From the NCBI GenBank assembly GCA_050699035.1, contig JBOHDE010000098.1, positions 1-13,684 on the forward strand: a DNA stretch of 13,684 nucleotides, given 5' to 3'. Of the stretch, positions 6,996 to 13,356 are shown in pieces. Source of the stretch: WHTB01 sp050699035. GTDB lineage: Bacteria; Actinomycetota; Actinomycetes; Propionibacteriales; Nocardioidaceae. Below the pieces are notes generated by a model. The model saw nothing but the letters and a program-made list of their open reading frames with translations. It was not told the origin of the DNA and did not search any database. The translations under genes were made by a program, and so were the position numbers. The first letter of the stretch is position 1. Every line of letters begins with the position of its first letter.

Positions 6996-7063
6996 TTTTT
7001 TTCTGGTACGGGGCGCCCCCGTTCCATTAGGTCTGGAACGGGGGCGCCCCGTACCAATCAAAA
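6996..7063. repeat. 68-bp palindromic repeat, copy 1 (22-bp perfect hairpin)
   Basis: T7 and CT, then a perfect 22-bp arm (7005-7026, containing the palindrome GGGGCGCCCC), a 7-nt loop TTAGGTC, the complementary arm (7034-7055), then AATCAAAA. It starts at the base after the PiT stop codon and ends 8 nt from the rox stop codon, between convergent genes. The same 68 bp recur in the same orientation at 8657-8724 with one difference, T at 7027. It may act as a bidirectional transcription barrier, but the T-tract precedes and the A-tract follows the stem in both directions. It is therefore not a canonical U-tailed terminator. Confidence 0.95.
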
Positions 7064-7071
7064 TCCGCCGC

Positions 7072-8508
7072 TCAGCTGACGGCACCACCGAACCACGTGG
7101 GCAGCTGGCTGAGCAGATCCTGCTGGTCGTCACCGACCCACGCCACATGGCCGTCCGGCCGCAGCAGCGCCGCAGGCACGTCCAGTTCCTCGCTGACGTC
7201 GACGACGTGGTCGATCCGGTCCGCCCATGCCGCGACCGAGAGCCGGCCGGTCTGGTCGAGCAGTAGCCCGCGGCCACCGTGCATCAGCCCGTAGAGGCGC
7301 CCCCGCCTCAGCCCCACATCCCGCATCCGGCGGCCGAGCAGCTGATTCCCCTCGCCGAAGTCGTAGCGGACCCCGATCGCGGTGATCTTCTCGATCAGGT
7401 ACCGGTTGACGTCCTCGAAGTCCATCAGCTCCGACACCAGCCGTCGCACTGCCTGGGGGCCCGGATCGGTGGACATCAGCTCGGACTGCGCGCGGGTGTT
7501 GTCCAGCACGTCGGCGGCCACTGGGTGCCGTTCGGTCTGGTAGCTGTCGAGCAACCCCGCCGGCGCCCAGCCGGCCACCTCGGCCGCCAGCTTCCAGCCC
7601 AGGTTGAACGCGTCCTGAATGCCGAGGTTGAGGCCCTGCCCGCCCAGTGGTGGGTGGACGTGCGCGGCGTCACCGGCCAGCAGCACCCGGCCGAGCCGGT
7701 AGCGCTCGGCCAGTCTGGTGGCGTCGCCGAAGCGGGACAGCCACCGCGGTGAGTGCACCCCGAAGTCGGTGCCGGCGAACACCTGCAGCCGGCGCTTGAC
7801 CTCCTCGAGCGTCGGCGGGACCGCGGGGCCCTCGGTGACACCCTCGGCGGGTACGACGACGCTGTACAGACCGTTGCCGGCGGGCCCGACGCCAAACCCG
7901 CGGTGAGTCTTGCGGACCTCGGCCACTACGGCGGCCAGCTCCTCCGGGTCGGCGGTCACCTCCATCTCGCCCCGCAGCCACTCGACCGTGGCGGGCTCGC
8001 CGGGGAAGCCGACGCCGAGCTGCTTGCGCACCGTGCTGCGGCCGCCGTCGCAGCCGACGAGGTAGCGGGAGCGCAGCTGGGTGCCGTCGGTCAGCTCAGC
8101 GGTGACCCCGTCGTCGTCCTGGCTCACCCCGACCAGCTCGCAGCCGCGTCGGATCTCGGTGCCGACCTCGTTCGCATGCTCGGTCAGCAGGCGCTCGGTG
8201 GTGGGCTGCGGGATGCCGAGGATGTAGGAATGCGCGGTGTCCAGCCGGTCCGGCCACGGCTTCTCGATGCCAGCGAAGTGGTGCGGGTAGTCGCTGAGCG
8301 GGTACTGCTTGCCGTGCGCGAGGAACCGTTCCAGCAGACCGCGTTGGTCCAGCACCTCGATGCTGCGCACGTGCAGACCGAGCGACCGGACCTGCTTGGT
8401 CGGCTCCGCCTCCTTCTCCAGCACGAGCACGTGCACTCCATGCAGCCGTAGCTCACTGGCCAGTATCAGGCCGGTCGGTCCACCACCGGCAACGATGACG
8501 TCGAACAT
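7072..8508 (-). CDS. rox: Rifampin monooxygenase (FAD-dependent, class A), rifamycin inactivation
   Basis: 478 residues, the length of Rox/RIFMO enzymes of Streptomyces and Nocardia. These hydroxylate rifamycins with NAD(P)H and O2, opening the ansa macrocycle and destroying RNA-polymerase binding. PF01494-type motifs are in order: GGGPTG at 8-13 (FAD pyrophosphate loop), VGCDGGRSTVRK at 151-162 (DG motif), and LLAGDAAHVHPPLGGQG at 276-292 (GD motif). The C-terminal thioredoxin-like part ends in RPDGHVAWVGDD. Extensive blocks (HGVHVLVLEK, KPWPDRLDTAHSY, EKITAIGVRYDFGEG) match my memory of Rox itself rather than only the broad aromatic hydroxylase family. The start is ATG at 8508 with GGGGG a few nt upstream. 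An RAE palindrome lies 119 bp upstream. The gene is boxed by two 68-bp direct repeats and is unrelated in function to its phosphate-transport neighbours. Confidence 0.85.
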   Translation of the reverse strand: MFDVIVAGGGPTGLILASELRLHGVHVLVLEKEAEPTKQVRSLGLHVRSIEVLDQRGLLERFLAHGKQYPLSDYPHHFAGIEKPWPDRLDTAHSYILGIPQPTTERLLTEHANEVGTEIRRGCELVGVSQDDDGVTAELTDGTQLRSRYLVGCDGGRSTVRKQLGVGFPGEPATVEWLRGEMEVTADPEELAAVVAEVRKTHRGFGVGPAGNGLYSVVVPAEGVTEGPAVPPTLEEVKRRLQVFAGTDFGVHSPRWLSRFGDATRLAERYRLGRVLLAGDAAHVHPPLGGQGLNLGIQDAFNLGWKLAAEVAGWAPAGLLDSYQTERHPVAADVLDNTRAQSELMSTDPGPQAVRRLVSELMDFEDVNRYLIEKITAIGVRYDFGEGNQLLGRRMRDVGLRRGRLYGLMHGGRGLLLDQTGRLSVAAWADRIDHVVDVSEELDVPAALLRPDGHVAWVGDDQQDLLSQLPTWFGGAVS

Positions 8509-8626
8509 GAAACCCCCATCAACGACGTAGACGTTCGGCCAGCCACTCCGCGCCGTCTGACGGTGCGCACACCTTCGCTGATCTCCGCAGGTTCTGGCCT
8601 CAGCCGACGATTCTGCGGTACGACCC

Positions 8627-8645
8627 GGGTCTTGCCGCAAGGCCT
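8627..8645 (-). promoter_or_regulatory. Rifamycin-associated element (RAE)-like palindrome
   Basis: The minus strand reads AGGCCTTGCGGCAAGACCC, a 19-bp imperfect palindrome centred on CTTGC-G-GCAAG. The rifamycin-associated element reported upstream of rifamycin-inactivating genes (rox, arr, rgt, rph) in actinobacteria is a 19-bp inverted repeat with, as I recall, the same CTTGCGGCAAG core. Its place about 120 nt before rox predicts rifamycin-inducible expression. It lies 11 bp from repeat copy 2, so it is inside the inserted segment. Confidence 0.78.
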
Positions 8646-8656
8646 CCGTGCGCCCG

Positions 8657-8724
8657 TTTTTTTCTGGTACGGGGCGCCCCCGTTCCACTAGGTCTGGAAC
8701 GGGGGCGCCCCGTACCAATCAAAA
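8657..8724. repeat. 68-bp palindromic repeat, copy 2
   Basis: Same unit and orientation as the copy at 6996-7063: T7, 22-bp perfect inverted arms (8666-8687 and 8695-8716), loop CTAGGTC, then AATCAAAA. The only difference is C at 8688. It ends one base before the stop codon of pstB (TGA at 8728-8726) and lies upstream of the RAE and rox. It probably insulates rox from readthrough of the pst operon and also provides a direct repeat for recombination with the other copy. Confidence 0.95.
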
Positions 8725-8725
8725 G

Positions 8726-9613
8726 TCAGCCGAAGCGGCCGCTGATGTAGGCCTCGGTGCGCTCGTCTCGCGGGTTCGAGAACAGCTGGGCCGTCTTGTC
8801 GAACTCGACCAGCAGGCCGGTGCGGTTGCCGGTGGTCTCGTCCGGCCGAGCGGTGAAGAACGCCGTCCGGTCGGACACGCGGGCGGCCTGCTGCATGTTG
8901 TGCGTCACCACGATGATCGTGTACTCCTCGCGCAGCTGCAGCATCAGGTCCTCGATGCGGGCCGTCGCGATCGGGTCGAGCGCGGAGCACGGCTCGTCCA
9001 TCAAGATCACGTCCGGGTTGACGGCGATGGTGCGGGCGATGCACAGCCGCTGCTGCTGCCCGCCGGACAGCCCGTACGCACTCTGCTTCAGCTTGTCCTT
9101 GACTTCGTCCCACAGGGCGGCCCGCCGCAGCGACTGCTCGACCAGGTCGTCCATGCTGGCGGGCTTCATCCCGATCACGCGGGGGCCGTACGCGATGTTG
9201 TCGTAGATCGACTTGGGGAACGGGTTCGGCTTCTGGAACACCATGCCGATGCGGCGGCGGACCTCGATCGGGTCCACATCCTTCGCGTACATGTTCAGAC
9301 CGTGGTAGGTCACCTCGCCCTCGACCCGGGCGTCCGCGACCAGATCGTTCATCCGGTTGAGGCAGCGCAGCACGGTGCTCTTGCCACAGCCGGACGGGCC
9401 GATCAGCGCCGTGATCTCGTGCCGGCCGAAGGTGAGGTTGACGTCGTGCACGGCGTGGAAGTCGCCGTAGAAGACGTTGAGGCCGAGTGCCTCCATGACC
9501 GGCTCCGGCAGGTCCGGGACCTCGCGCTCGGCCTTGTCGTGCGCCTCGATCAGCGAGTGCGGCGCACTGTGGTTGGCGACCGCGCGGGTCGTGGTCGTCG
9601 ATGCAGTGGTCAT
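8726..9613 (-). CDS. pstB: Phosphate ABC transporter ATP-binding protein PstB
   Basis: 295 residues. It is the ATPase that powers the PstSCAB high-affinity phosphate importer at the inner face of the membrane. All ABC motifs are present: Walker A GPSGCGKST at 72-80, Q-loop in VFQKPNPFP (Gln127), signature LSGGQ at 182-186, Walker B VILMDEP at 202-208 and H-loop His238 in VTHNMQQAARV. The family hallmark RCLNRMND follows Walker A. The protein carries about 40 extra N-terminal residues (Thr/Ala-rich, then EREVPDLPEP) compared with the usual ~258-residue PstB. The ATG at 9613 is preceded by GAGGGAA, 8 nt after the pstA stop. It is the last gene of the operon; its stop abuts the palindromic repeat. 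Confidence 0.96.
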   Translation of the reverse strand: MTTASTTTTRAVANHSAPHSLIEAHDKAEREVPDLPEPVMEALGLNVFYGDFHAVHDVNLTFGRHEITALIGPSGCGKSTVLRCLNRMNDLVADARVEGEVTYHGLNMYAKDVDPIEVRRRIGMVFQKPNPFPKSIYDNIAYGPRVIGMKPASMDDLVEQSLRRAALWDEVKDKLKQSAYGLSGGQQQRLCIARTIAVNPDVILMDEPCSALDPIATARIEDLMLQLREEYTIIVVTHNMQQAARVSDRTAFFTARPDETTGNRTGLLVEFDKTAQLFSNPRDERTEAYISGRFG

Positions 9614-9621
9614 GGGTTCCC

Positions 9622-10524
9622 TCACCAGCGTCGCTGGAACTTGTTGCGGATGATGATCGCCAGGCCGTTGAGCAGCAGCACCATCGCGAGCAGCACGATG
9701 ATCGCGGCGGCGGCGGCCACCTTGTACGCGTCCTGGGACTGCGACGTCCACTGGAAGATCTGCAGCGGCAGGGCGGTGAACGTCGACAGGACGCCGTTCG
9801 GGTCCTGCAGGATGCCGAGTGGCACGCCCAGCATCAGCAGCGGCGCCGCCTCGCCGATCGCACGTGACAGCGCGATGATCGTGCCGGTGGCGATGCCGGG
9901 TACGGCCGACGGCAGCGTCTGCTTCCAGGTGGTCTGCCACTGGGTCGCGCCCAGCGCCAGCGAGCCGTCCCGGATCTCCCGGGGTACGGCGCGGACGGCC
10001 TCGCGGGTCGTGATGATGATGACCGGCAGGATCAGCAGCGCGAGCGCGATCGCGCCGCCGAGCACGATGCCCTCGTTGCTGAAGCCGAGCAGCGCCATGA
10101 CCGCGACGGCGAGCAGGCCGTAGATGACCGACGGCACGGCCGCGAGGTTCTGCAGGTTGACCTCGAGCAGCCGGTTGTACCAGCGTCGCTTGTCCGCGAA
10201 CTCCTCGAAGTACAGCGCCGCGGCGATGCCCATCGGGATGGCGAGCACGGCGGTCGTCGCCATCAGCCACGCGGTGCCCAAGATCGCGGCACGGGCACCG
10301 GTGGTCTCCTCGCGGACCGTCGAGTTGTAGCGGGTGAACAGATCGCCGTCCAGCCGGCCGGCGCCTTCGATGAACGTGTCGACGACCAGCGCCAGCAGCA
10401 CCAGCAACCCGAACGCCAGCGAGAACCACAGCAGGCAGAGGAACACCAGCGAGGCGGGGTTCGACTCGTGGCTGCGCCCGCCCGTACGCACGCCGGACCG
10501 GGCGAGGGTGCCGATCGAGGCCAT
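9622..10524 (-). CDS. pstA: Phosphate ABC transporter permease PstA
   Basis: 300 residues, one of the two membrane subunits of PstSCAB. After a polar N-terminus the first transmembrane helix spans about 25-50, and about five more follow (80-103, 130-148, 153-171, 208-236 and 268-292). The cytoplasmic EAA loop that docks on PstB is REAVRAVPREIRDGSLALGA at 174-193. RAIGEAAPLLMLG at 221-233 is a typical PstA block. The ATG at 10524 overlaps the pstC stop in a TGATG junction, and GGAGGAG is the ribosome-binding site inside the pstC end, so translation is coupled. It ends in RRW, 8 nt before pstB. Confidence 0.95.
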   Translation of the reverse strand: MASIGTLARSGVRTGGRSHESNPASLVFLCLLWFSLAFGLLVLLALVVDTFIEGAGRLDGDLFTRYNSTVREETTGARAAILGTAWLMATTAVLAIPMGIAAALYFEEFADKRRWYNRLLEVNLQNLAAVPSVIYGLLAVAVMALLGFSNEGIVLGGAIALALLILPVIIITTREAVRAVPREIRDGSLALGATQWQTTWKQTLPSAVPGIATGTIIALSRAIGEAAPLLMLGVPLGILQDPNGVLSTFTALPLQIFQWTSQSQDAYKVAAAAAIIVLLAMVLLLNGLAIIIRNKFQRRW

Positions 10525-11483
10525 CAGTACTCCTCCCTGAGCCGGCGCACCAGCGCGATGCTGACCAGGTTGATGACGAGCGTGATGCAGAACAGCAGCA
10601 GCCCGACCGCGAACAGCGTGTTGTACGACACGGAGCCGACCGGGTTCTCGCCGCCGGCAGTGGTCGCCATGAAGCCGGTCATGGTCTGCATGCCCTCGCG
10701 CGGGTCGATGCTCAGGTTCGGCTGGCTACCGGCCGCCAGCGCGACGATCATCGTCTCGCCGACCGCCCGTGACAGCCCGAGTACGACGGCAGCGGCGATG
10801 CCTGAGATGGCGGCCGGGAACACGACCCGCAATGTCGTCTGCATCCGGTTGGCGCCCATCGCGAAGGAACCCTGTCGCAGCGCATGGGGCACCGCACTCA
10901 TCGCGTCTTCGGACAGCGAGGCGACGGTCGGGATGATCATGATGCCGAGTACGACGCCGGCGGCGAGTGCGTTGGTGAAGCCGACCTCGAGGCCGAACCA
11001 GTTCTTCAGCACGGTCGGCGTGATGAACGACAGCGCGAAGAACCCGTACACCACCGACGGGACTCCGGCCAACAGCTCGAGGATCGGCTTGAGCCGGCGG
11101 CGGGTCGCGGGCCGGGCGTACTCGGAGAGGTACATCGCGGCACCGAGGCCGAGGGGCACCGCGATCAGCAGGCCGATCACGGTCGTCACCAGCGTGCCAC
11201 CGACGAGGGGCAGGACACCGAACGACTGCGGTGCGAGATTGGGGGACCAGCTGGTCCCGGTGAGGAACTCGGTGACCGGGACCGCGCGGAAGAAGTCCAC
11301 CGCCGGGCGGATCAGCGAGACGACGATGCCGACCGTCGTGAGTACCGACGCCGCTGCAGCCAGCCGGAGCAGGCCCTTGATCACGGCCTCGCCCGGGCGG
11401 ACCTTGTGGGTCAGGTCCAGCCGGGCGCGCGGCGGGGGGCTCACCGTGGTCGGCGAGCCCCCATCCGTGGCGACTGAGCTCAT
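10524..11483 (-). CDS. pstC: Phosphate ABC transporter permease PstC
   Basis: 319 residues, the partner permease of PstA. A 30-residue cytoplasmic tail precedes helix 1 (about 37-59). The family block FGVLPLVGGTLVTT lies at 88-101, then ELLAGVPSVVYGFFAL at 136-151 and the EAA loop EDAMSAVPHALRQGSFAMGA at 192-211. SRAVGETMIVALAAG follows at 238-252, and a final helix spans about 287-310. The ATG at 11483 is preceded by GGGAAGAA and lies 31 nt after the pstS stop. The last codons overlap the pstA start. Confidence 0.95.
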   Translation of the reverse strand: MSSVATDGGSPTTVSPPPRARLDLTHKVRPGEAVIKGLLRLAAAASVLTTVGIVVSLIRPAVDFFRAVPVTEFLTGTSWSPNLAPQSFGVLPLVGGTLVTTVIGLLIAVPLGLGAAMYLSEYARPATRRRLKPILELLAGVPSVVYGFFALSFITPTVLKNWFGLEVGFTNALAAGVVLGIMIIPTVASLSEDAMSAVPHALRQGSFAMGANRMQTTLRVVFPAAISGIAAAVVLGLSRAVGETMIVALAAGSQPNLSIDPREGMQTMTGFMATTAGGENPVGSVSYNTLFAVGLLLFCITLVINLVSIALVRRLREEY

Positions 11484-11514
11484 GCGCAGGTTCTTCCCTG
11501 GTGCGTTGGCGTGG

Positions 11515-12477
11515 TCAGCCGCCGAGTGTTTCGTGCTGGCTCTTGGTCTCGGCGAGCTGCTCGTCGTTCAGCGCGATGAACTTCGCCTCCTCGGCGATCT
11601 CGGTCAGGTTCTCGACGTAGTAGTCGACGAAGCTGGCGACCTGCTTCTTGTCGGCGTACGCCGTGTTGCTCACGTAGATGAACAGCGGGCGGGCCAGCGG
11701 CGTGTACGAACCGTCCTGAGCGGTCTCGACCGACGGGGCGACGCAGCCGTCGCCGCTGTCGACCTCGAGGGCCTTCAGCTTGTCGGCGTTCTCCTCGAAG
11801 TACGTGTAGCCGAAGTAGCCCAACCCGCCGGGGGTGTTCGCGACGCCCTCGACGATCACGTTGTCCTCCTCCGAGGCCTCGTAGTCGCTGCGCGAAGCCC
11901 CCTCCTCACCGTTGATCTCGTCGGTGAAGTAGTCGAACGTGCCGGAGTCGGTGCCCGGCCCGAACAGCGCCAGCTCGGCGTCGGGGAAGGACGGGTCGAC
12001 CTGGTTCCAGTTGGTCACCTTGCCCTGGGCCCCGGGCTCCCAGATCTTCTTCAGCTGCTCGGTCGTGATGCAGTCGATCGGGGTGTCCGGGTGGACGACG
12101 ACGGTCAGCGCGTCGGTCGCCACCTGGAGCTCGGTGTACTCCACCTTGTTCTCGGCGCAGACCGGGGCCTCCTCGTCGTCCTTGATCGGTCGCGACGCGT
12201 CGGAGATGTCGGTCTTGCCGGTGCAGAAGGCCTCGAAGCCGCCGCCGGTGCCGGACTGGCCGACCGTGACGTTGACGTCCGGGGCGCCGTCCTCCTTGAA
12301 GAACTCGGTCGCCGCGTTGCTCAGCGGGAACACGGTGGATGAGCCATCGATCTTGACGTTTCCGGACAGGCCCTCGGTCGAGGCTCCAGACTCGCCGCCA
12401 CACGCGGCGAGGGCGAACGCCAGGGAGAGCGCGACTGCCGACGGTGCGGCCAGCCGGCGCAAAGAAGTGCGGATCAC
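11515..12477 (-). CDS. pstS: Phosphate-binding lipoprotein PstS
   Basis: 320 residues, the surface-anchored phosphate receptor of the Pst system. It has a lipoprotein signal peptide: RTSLRR basic region, hydrophobic 9-22, lipobox LAAC with the lipidated Cys at 26. Phosphate-site segments of the PstS family are present: IDGSSTVFP at 43-51, GQSGTGGGFEAFC at 73-85 and GPGTDSGTFDYF at 173-184. The start is GTG at 12477 with GGAGAGG 7 nt upstream, which gives the usual signal peptide. An ATG at 12498 with AAGGA and a TTG at 12516 are possible longer starts. It is the first gene of pstSCAB, with a PHO box about 80-100 nt upstream. Divergent from the sigma factor gene. Confidence 0.95.
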   Translation of the reverse strand: MIRTSLRRLAAPSAVALSLAFALAACGGESGASTEGLSGNVKIDGSSTVFPLSNAATEFFKEDGAPDVNVTVGQSGTGGGFEAFCTGKTDISDASRPIKDDEEAPVCAENKVEYTELQVATDALTVVVHPDTPIDCITTEQLKKIWEPGAQGKVTNWNQVDPSFPDAELALFGPGTDSGTFDYFTDEINGEEGASRSDYEASEEDNVIVEGVANTPGGLGYFGYTYFEENADKLKALEVDSGDGCVAPSVETAQDGSYTPLARPLFIYVSNTAYADKKQVASFVDYYVENLTEIAEEAKFIALNDEQLAETKSQHETLGG

Positions 12478-12520
12478 TGCGGTACCTCTCCAGGTCATGG
12501 AAGTCCTTGATGACAACTCA

Positions 12521-12531
12521 GAAAGTAGGTA
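12521..12531 (-). promoter_or_regulatory. Putative -10 region of the pstS promoter
   Basis: The minus strand reads TACCTACTTTC, containing two overlapping TANNNT-like hexamers (TACCTA, TACTTT). It begins 23 nt downstream of the PHO box, the geometry expected when PhoP binds just upstream of, or over, the -35 region. Confidence 0.4.
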
Positions 12532-12554
12532 GCGAAGGTGACGCGAATCGTCGT

Positions 12555-12576
12555 CGGAGGTGAACGAAGGATGAAC
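12555..12576 (-). promoter_or_regulatory. PHO box (PhoP binding site) of pstSCAB
   Basis: On the minus strand two adjacent 11-bp direct repeat units occur: GTTCATCCTTC then GTTCACCTCCG. They match the GTTCACC-type 11-bp unit known for PhoP in Streptomyces and related actinobacteria, where a two-unit core precedes pstS. A further isolated half-site GTTCATG is at 12631-12625. This predicts induction of the operon at low phosphate through PhoR-PhoP, whose genes are not in the window. Confidence 0.75.
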
Positions 12577-12726
12577 GCGCTACGGCGTCATTTCGTCGGC
12601 TCCACGGACCGGAGACGGACATCACATGAACGGGCCCAAACACCACGCCTGGTAACGGCTCTCGCACGGTCAGTGGCAGCCTTCGGCGGCAGACCCGGAA
12701 CCGATGGCGAGCCGGCGGTGTAGACA

Positions 12727-13356
12727 GTGCAGCAGGACACGATCGGAGCCGCTATCAGCACCGACCCGGATGGTCATGCCGCTGACCGCGCCGCCCTGGC
12801 CCGTGTGCTCGCCGGAGACCGCGACGCCTACACGGACCTGGTGCGTCGGCATGCCCCGGCGGCGGTGCGGACGGCGACGTTGCTTGGTGCGGGTGCCGAC
12901 GCGGAGGACGTCGTGCAGGAGGCCTTCGTGAAGGCGTACCGGGCGCTCGGCGGCTTCCGGGCGGAGGCGGCGTTTCGGCCCTGGCTGCTACGGATCGTCG
13001 CCAACGAGACGCGCAACCTGCAGCGCACGACCCGTCGCCGGTCGGCGGTCGAACGGTCGCTGGCCGCGCAGGCTGCGAGCCTCCTGCCGGACCCCGAGGA
13101 CCCGGTGGCGAGTGCGTTGTCGACCGAACGACGGCAGCAGCTGTTGCAGGCGCTGGACGGGCTGCCGGAGCCGCACCGGCAGGTGGTGGTCTGCCGCTAC
13201 CTGCTCGACCTCGACGAGTACGAGACGGCGACCGTGCTGGGTTGGCCGCGGGGCACGGTCAAGTCCCGTCTGCACCGGGCGCTGCGCCGGATGCGGGCCG
13301 GTCTGGAACCGGTCGACGTGGCAGCACACCCCAAGGAGGTCGGTCATGGCAGCTGA
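12727..13356 (+). CDS. RNA polymerase sigma factor, sigma-70 family, ECF type
   Basis: 209 residues. Sigma region 2 spans about 37-103 (DAEDVVQEAFVKAYRALGGF with the conserved DAED/Q pattern, then FRPWLLRIVANETRN). A linker follows, and region 4 spans about 137-190 (LDGLPEPHRQVVVCRYLLDL, then the GWPRGTVKSRLHRALRRMR helix-turn-helix). No regions 1 or 3 are present, which is the ECF layout. The GTG at 12727 gives a plausible N-terminus, but the ribosome-binding site is poor, so the start is uncertain; a GTG near codon 27 would be an alternative. The 3' end overlaps the next gene by 11 nt, indicating a coupled sigma/anti-sigma pair. It is divergent from pstS and shares its 249-bp upstream region. 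The regulon is unknown. Confidence 0.9.
   Translation: MQQDTIGAAISTDPDGHAADRAALARVLAGDRDAYTDLVRRHAPAAVRTATLLGAGADAEDVVQEAFVKAYRALGGFRAEAAFRPWLLRIVANETRNLQRTTRRRSAVERSLAAQAASLLPDPEDPVASALSTERRQQLLQALDGLPEPHRQVVVCRYLLDLDEYETATVLGWPRGTVKSRLHRALRRMRAGLEPVDVAAHPKEVGHGS

Noticed and set aside
5871..7277. Long minus-strand frame opposite DUF47-pit and across repeat copy 1
   Set aside because: Composition dominated by Arg, Gly, Asp and His, as in other shadow frames; it runs through the hairpin repeat and is antisense to well-supported genes.
8509..8718. Upstream extension of the rox frame to a start inside the hairpin repeat
   Set aside because: The extra 70 residues come from translated repeat and RAE sequence, while the ATG at 8508 begins exactly at the conserved MFDVIVAGGGPTG N-terminus and has a G-rich ribosome-binding site.
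6996..8724. Composite transposon or insertion sequence
   Set aside because: No transposase, no terminal inverted repeats of an IS type and no short target-site duplication; the flanking 68-bp units are direct repeats of a hairpin.
10468..12342. Very long open frame on the plus strand (over 600 codons) opposite pstA, pstC and pstS
   Set aside because: It is antisense to three clear pst genes, has Ser/Arg/Thr-rich low-information composition typical of shadow frames in GC-rich DNA, and has no family-like motifs.
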